Positions 61,017-64,000 of a stretch of DNA of 64,000 bases are shown here, in pieces. Origin of the DNA: DATFVA01 sp963747755. Its GTDB lineage: Bacteria; Bacteroidota; Ignavibacteria; Ignavibacteriales; Ignavibacteriaceae. Under the pieces are notes generated by a model. That model saw only the letters and a list, made by a program, of their open reading frames with translations, was not told where the DNA came from and did not search any database. The stretch is from positions 682,001 to 746,000 of the forward strand of contig CAVVGK010000011.1 of NCBI GenBank assembly GCA_963747755.1, read 5' to 3'. How positions within the stretch are numbered: the first letter of the stretch is position 1; every line of letters begins with the position of its first letter. A program made the position numbers and the translations under genes.

Positions 61017-62696
61017 ATGAAAAAAATATTTATAATCTCATCCCTGTTTAGTATACTGTTTTTTGCAGGGTGTTTAAAAGAAACAAACCAGCCATCAACA
61101 GCAGGAAGAGCTATGGATTCACTCAGAACAATGATCGCACAGTTTGCTCCGACAGAAATAAGTTATGATTCAACAATACTAAACGACAGGCAGAAAATAG
61201 TTATAGATAGACTTTACAAGGCTTCACGCTTAATAGATAGTATTTTCCTCAGTCAGGTTTTTTCTAAAAATATTGAAATTAAAAACCAGTTAGCGGATGG
61301 TACTTCGGAAGAAGACAGCCTGAAACTCATTTATTTCAATATAAATTTTGGTCCTTTTGACCGGCTTAATCATGATGCCGCCTTTATTGACAGCTATAAA
61401 AAACCTCTGGGCGCAAATTTCTACCCCTCTGACATGACCAAACAGGATTTTGAAAACTGGATAAAAAATAATCCAACTGATGAAAAAAGTTTTACTTCAG
61501 AATTTACTGTTATCAGAAAAGAAGGTGATTCACTAAAAGCGATTCCCTACAGTAAATTCTACCAGCCTGAACTCAGCAGGATTTCAGCACTTTTAACAGA
61601 AGCTGCTGAGTATGCTGACAACCCGTCGCTAAAGAAATACCTGACATTAAGAGCAAAAGCTTTTGAAACAAACGATTATTATGAAAGCGATATGGCCTGG
61701 ATGGATCTGAAAGACAATGATATAGAAGTTGTTATAGGTCCTTACGAAGTCTATGAAGATGCGCTGTATAACTATAAAGCCTCATTTGAAAGTTTTGTAA
61801 CCATAAAAGATCCTGAAGAAAGCGCAAAGCTTGAAAAGTTCGGAAGCTACCTTAAGGATATCGAGAAACACCTCCCCCTGGAGGATAAGTACAAGAATAC
61901 AGAACGCGGATCAGAATCTCCTATAGTGGTAGTGAATGAAGTTTTCTGTGCCGGTGATTCTAAATCAGGCGTTCAGACGCTTGCATTCAATCTGCCGAAT
62001 GATGAGCGTGTAAGGCAGGCAAAGGGTTCAAAGAAAGTAATGCTGAAAAACGTTCACGAAGCTAAGTTTGAAAAGCTTTTGAAACCGATCGCCGAAATAG
62101 TCCTCGATCAGGATCAGATTAAATATGTAACATTCTCCGGATTCTTTAATCATACTCTAATGCATGAGATGTCGCACGGTGTTGGTCCCGGTATTATTAC
62201 AATAAACGGCAGGAAGACAGCCGTTAACAAAGAGTTAAAGGAGACCTACTCCACCCTTGAGGAGTGCAAGGCTGATATCCTCGGAATGTACAATAATATT
62301 TTCATGATAGATAAAGGCGTCTATCCGAAAGAATTTGCAGAGGAGACTTACGTTACTTTCCTTGCCGGGATATTCAGATCTGTTAGGTTTGGTATAAATG
62401 AAGCTCATGGAGGAGGAAATGCTATCATTTATAATTACCTGCTTGAAAAGGGAGGGTATGAGTATAACCCCGACACGAAAAAAGTCAGGGTCAATTTTGA
62501 TAAAATCTACCCGGCATTGAAGGATCTTGCAAATAGGGTTCTTATGATCCAGGCTACCGGAGATTATGATGGGGCAAAGAAATTTATCGCAAAGTATGCA
62601 GTCAGTTCTTCCTCGATGGATACACTAAGATCGGAACTTACAAAACTGCCCGTGGATATAAGGCCCGTATTTCAGATAGAAGAGAACAGTAAATAA
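61017..62696 (+). CDS. M49-like (dipeptidyl peptidase III-type) zinc lipoprotein
   Basis: This 559-residue protein has a lipoprotein signal (FFAGC, Cys about 19). The zinc site is at HEMSHG (about 383-388) with EECKAD (about 415-420) behind it, where M49 enzymes carry HELLGH-type and EECRAD-type motifs. The intervening sequence FNHTLMHEMSHGVGPGIITI and the tail match the bacterial M49-like group rather than true DPP III. It probably cleaves short peptides in the periplasm; the HExxH spacing (instead of HExxxH) is the main odd point. A terminator follows at once. Confidence 0.8.
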   Translation: MKKIFIISSLFSILFFAGCLKETNQPSTAGRAMDSLRTMIAQFAPTEISYDSTILNDRQKIVIDRLYKASRLIDSIFLSQVFSKNIEIKNQLADGTSEEDSLKLIYFNINFGPFDRLNHDAAFIDSYKKPLGANFYPSDMTKQDFENWIKNNPTDEKSFTSEFTVIRKEGDSLKAIPYSKFYQPELSRISALLTEAAEYADNPSLKKYLTLRAKAFETNDYYESDMAWMDLKDNDIEVVIGPYEVYEDALYNYKASFESFVTIKDPEESAKLEKFGSYLKDIEKHLPLEDKYKNTERGSESPIVVVNEVFCAGDSKSGVQTLAFNLPNDERVRQAKGSKKVMLKNVHEAKFEKLLKPIAEIVLDQDQIKYVTFSGFFNHTLMHEMSHGVGPGIITINGRKTAVNKELKETYSTLEECKADILGMYNNIFMIDKGVYPKEFAEETYVTFLAGIFRSVRFGINEAHGGGNAIIYNYLLEKGGYEYNPDTKKVRVNFDKIYPALKDLANRVLMIQATGDYDGAKKFIAKYAVSSSSMDTLRSELTKLPVDIRPVFQIEENSK

Positions 62697-62717
62697 TTTA
62701 TAAGGTTAAGAACAATG

Positions 62718-62752
62718 AAGGAGTCATTCTGCCCGGAGTGACTCCTTTTTTA
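62718..62752 (+). terminator. Rho-independent terminator
   Basis: The arms AAGGAGTCA / TGACTCCTT flank a 12-base loop, with a T run after. It ends the M49-like gene and abuts the 3' end of the convergent transglycosylase gene. Confidence 0.8.
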
Positions 62753-63715
62753 TTGTTCAAGTTCATCAATTACCTTAATACTTCCTTTAACAGGAAGTTC
62801 TATGGCATAGGTTTTTCCGGCTTTATTGGTTAATACAATATCGCGCAGCCATGGGTTATACATTTTCAGAATCTTATAATTTATTCCCTTATCAATTGCA
62901 AAATCAGCCAGATCACTTATAGAGCTGCTTACCGGAACCTCATATGTCGGCAGCTCCTGGTAAAGATCATCTTCATCGATAGCGAATCCATAATTCTCAG
63001 GATTCTGAAGTATAGCCTTCATCGCAATTATCCTGGCTACGTACCTTGAAGTTTCATCACCCAGAACGAGATTATAATAGTTATTAGTCTTTTGACGTGT
63101 CATTTGTTTTGCAACCCCGTTTGTTCCCATATTAAACGACGCTGCTGCCATTGTCCAGCTTCCAAATTCAGCATAAGCATCCTTAATATATAAACAAGCT
63201 GCCTCGGTGGATTTTTTCAAATCATATCGTTGGTCAACTTCATCATTTATTTCCAGTCCATACTTCTTTCCGGCTGCCTCCATAAACTGCCAGAATCCGA
63301 CAGCTCCTGCAGGAGAAATAGCATTAGATAAACCGCTCTCAATTACCGACAGATACTTGAAATCATCAGGGATACCGTGTTCCTTCAATATAGGTTCGAT
63401 AACAGGGAAGTACCTGTTTGCGCGTTTCATAGAAATTATAGTAAAGGAATGATAATATGTATTGACGATGAACTCCCTGTCCACTCTCTCTTTTACTTCA
63501 AAATTATCGAGAGGTACTTTTTCTCCGGCAAAATCAAGCTGGTCGGGAATAGGAGGAGAGACGATTTTATAACCCTGGGGAAACTTATTATCGTCAGGGG
63601 TAATGGCAGAGGCGGAATTTGGTCCGGAAACCCCAGGCACGAATAATAGAAGAGGAACGGCAGCGGCGAATCCAAGCAGAAAAGTATACAACTTAGCTGT
63701 GTTAAACTTATTCAT
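62750..63715 (-). CDS. Lytic transglycosylase (SLT-domain) protein
   Basis: This 321-residue protein has an N-terminal membrane or signal segment (about 8-28) and an SLT/MltD-like domain (about 110-230). The catalytic Glu is in YLSVIESGLSNAISPAGAVG, with the FWQFMEAAGKKYGL and AAASFNMGTNGV motifs. Unlike MltD it has no clear LysM repeats; the tail (about 250-320) is LysM-like at most. It cleaves peptidoglycan with anhydro-sugar formation in the periplasm, for cell-wall turnover or assembly of envelope machines. It converges on the M49-like gene. Confidence 0.85.
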   Translation of the reverse strand: MNKFNTAKLYTFLLGFAAAVPLLLFVPGVSGPNSASAITPDDNKFPQGYKIVSPPIPDQLDFAGEKVPLDNFEVKERVDREFIVNTYYHSFTIISMKRANRYFPVIEPILKEHGIPDDFKYLSVIESGLSNAISPAGAVGFWQFMEAAGKKYGLEINDEVDQRYDLKKSTEAACLYIKDAYAEFGSWTMAAASFNMGTNGVAKQMTRQKTNNYYNLVLGDETSRYVARIIAMKAILQNPENYGFAIDEDDLYQELPTYEVPVSSSISDLADFAIDKGINYKILKMYNPWLRDIVLTNKAGKTYAIELPVKGSIKVIDELEQ

Positions 63716-63816
63716 AATATAATTTATTGAATTATTAATTTTTGAATGAACAAAATATAATCAAATATCTCACTTTGTAAATACCATTCAAAGCACTGAG
63801 AGAAATTTAAAATAAA

Positions 63817-63849
63817 AAACCCCTCGACCCTGTAGCGGGTGAGGGGTTT
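63817..63849 (-). terminator. Rho-independent terminator of the sigma-factor gene
   Basis: The outer arms AAACCCCTC / GAGGGGTTT enclose an inner ACCC...GGGT pair and a T run on the minus strand. It lies about 21 bp past the sigma-factor stop. Confidence 0.85.
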
Positions 63850-63869
63850 AAACCATAATTGCAGAAATT

Positions 63870-64000
63870 TTACTGACCTAAATAAGCCTTCAAAGAACTG
63901 CTTCTGGATGCATATCTTAAACTTCTCAGGGCTTTCTCTTTAATCTGTCTTACTCTCTCGCGTGTAAGATTAAAGCGTTCGCCGATCTCTTCAAGTGTAG
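63870..64000 (-). CDS. rpoD: Sigma-70 family factor, C-terminal part (RpoD/SigA-like)
   Basis: The minus strand reads TLEEIGERFNLTRERVRQIK, then EKALRSLRYASRS and a GQ end with TAA at 63870-63872. That is region 4.2 of a primary-type sigma-70 factor (helix-turn-helix contacting the -35 element). The gene runs off the right edge, so only 43 codons are visible, and a group 2 sigma factor cannot be ruled out. A terminator follows directly. Confidence 0.85.
   Translation of the reverse strand, partial: TLEEIGERFNLTRERVRQIKEKALRSLRYASRSSSLKAYLGQ

Overview
The window looks like chromosome from a free-living, respiring member of the Ignavibacteria/Chlorobi side of the Bacteroidota-FCB group. Three things point there. 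Many secreted proteins end in the 'QNYPNPFNP' type IX secretion (T9SS) sorting domain typical of Ignavibacteria. The respiratory cluster joins an alternative complex III to a cbb3-type oxidase. Most genes carry clear GGAGG Shine-Dalgarno sites, unlike classical Bacteroidetes. Base composition is moderately AT-rich. No phage, integrase, transposase, CRISPR array or rRNA was seen.

Layout. 1-7 kb, minus strand: start of a TonB-dependent receptor behind a DUF4397 lipoprotein, an outer-membrane barrel protein, a TlpA thioredoxin, a T9SS cargo protein, an Omp28-like lipoprotein and a TrmB-type regulator. 7-14.3 kb, minus: a large FTP/PepSY/metallopeptidase/PKD T9SS protein, a duplicated jelly-roll lipoprotein, HEAT-like and TPR proteins, an orphan OmpR-type regulator and a membrane protein. 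14.6-18.8 kb: a FecR/zinc-finger membrane protein, DoxX, a membrane thioredoxin, a DUF2892 protein, a family 9 glycosyltransferase and tRNA-Lys(CTT). 18.8-34 kb is an accessory stretch of T9SS cargo genes. It shows visible decay: a cargo gene running out into a LytTR regulator, a 45-codon cargo stub, inverted remnants of a MacB/FtsX permease, and a frameshift separating an M28 peptidase from its sorting domain.

34.2-44.4 kb is one tightly overlapping operon: actB, actCD fusion, actF, actA, ccoN, two-heme ccoO, ccoS-like, two unrecognised small membrane proteins, actE. Its product would take electrons from menaquinol through an ACIII-type quinol dehydrogenase to a cbb3-like oxidase, probably as a supercomplex. 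Downstream on the same strand (44.5-49.5 kb) are a ThDP enzyme of the pyruvate oxidase type, an SDR oxidoreductase, an enolase-superfamily sugar-acid dehydratase candidate, an ASRT-family protein without rhodopsin, and a cupin. These suggest carbohydrate or acid metabolism feeding respiration.

49.5-55.1 kb is a TolC-adaptor-RND export operon (minus); the pump lacks the usual TM4 aspartate pair. 55.4-58.3 kb couples a class I aminotransferase to ATP-dependent PEP carboxykinase. 58.4-63.7 kb carries a cupin, an M24 aminopeptidase P, a zinc-finger/DUF2007 protein, an M49-like metallopeptidase and a lytic transglycosylase. The window ends in the C-terminus of a sigma-70 factor.

The strongest candidates for something new are the composition of the ACIII-cbb3 operon (an extra cysteine motif in ActB, two unknown subunits, a five-codon leader coupled to actB) and the cassette-like behaviour and decay of T9SS cargo genes. 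All functions are inferred from sequence reading; nothing was searched or computed beyond that.
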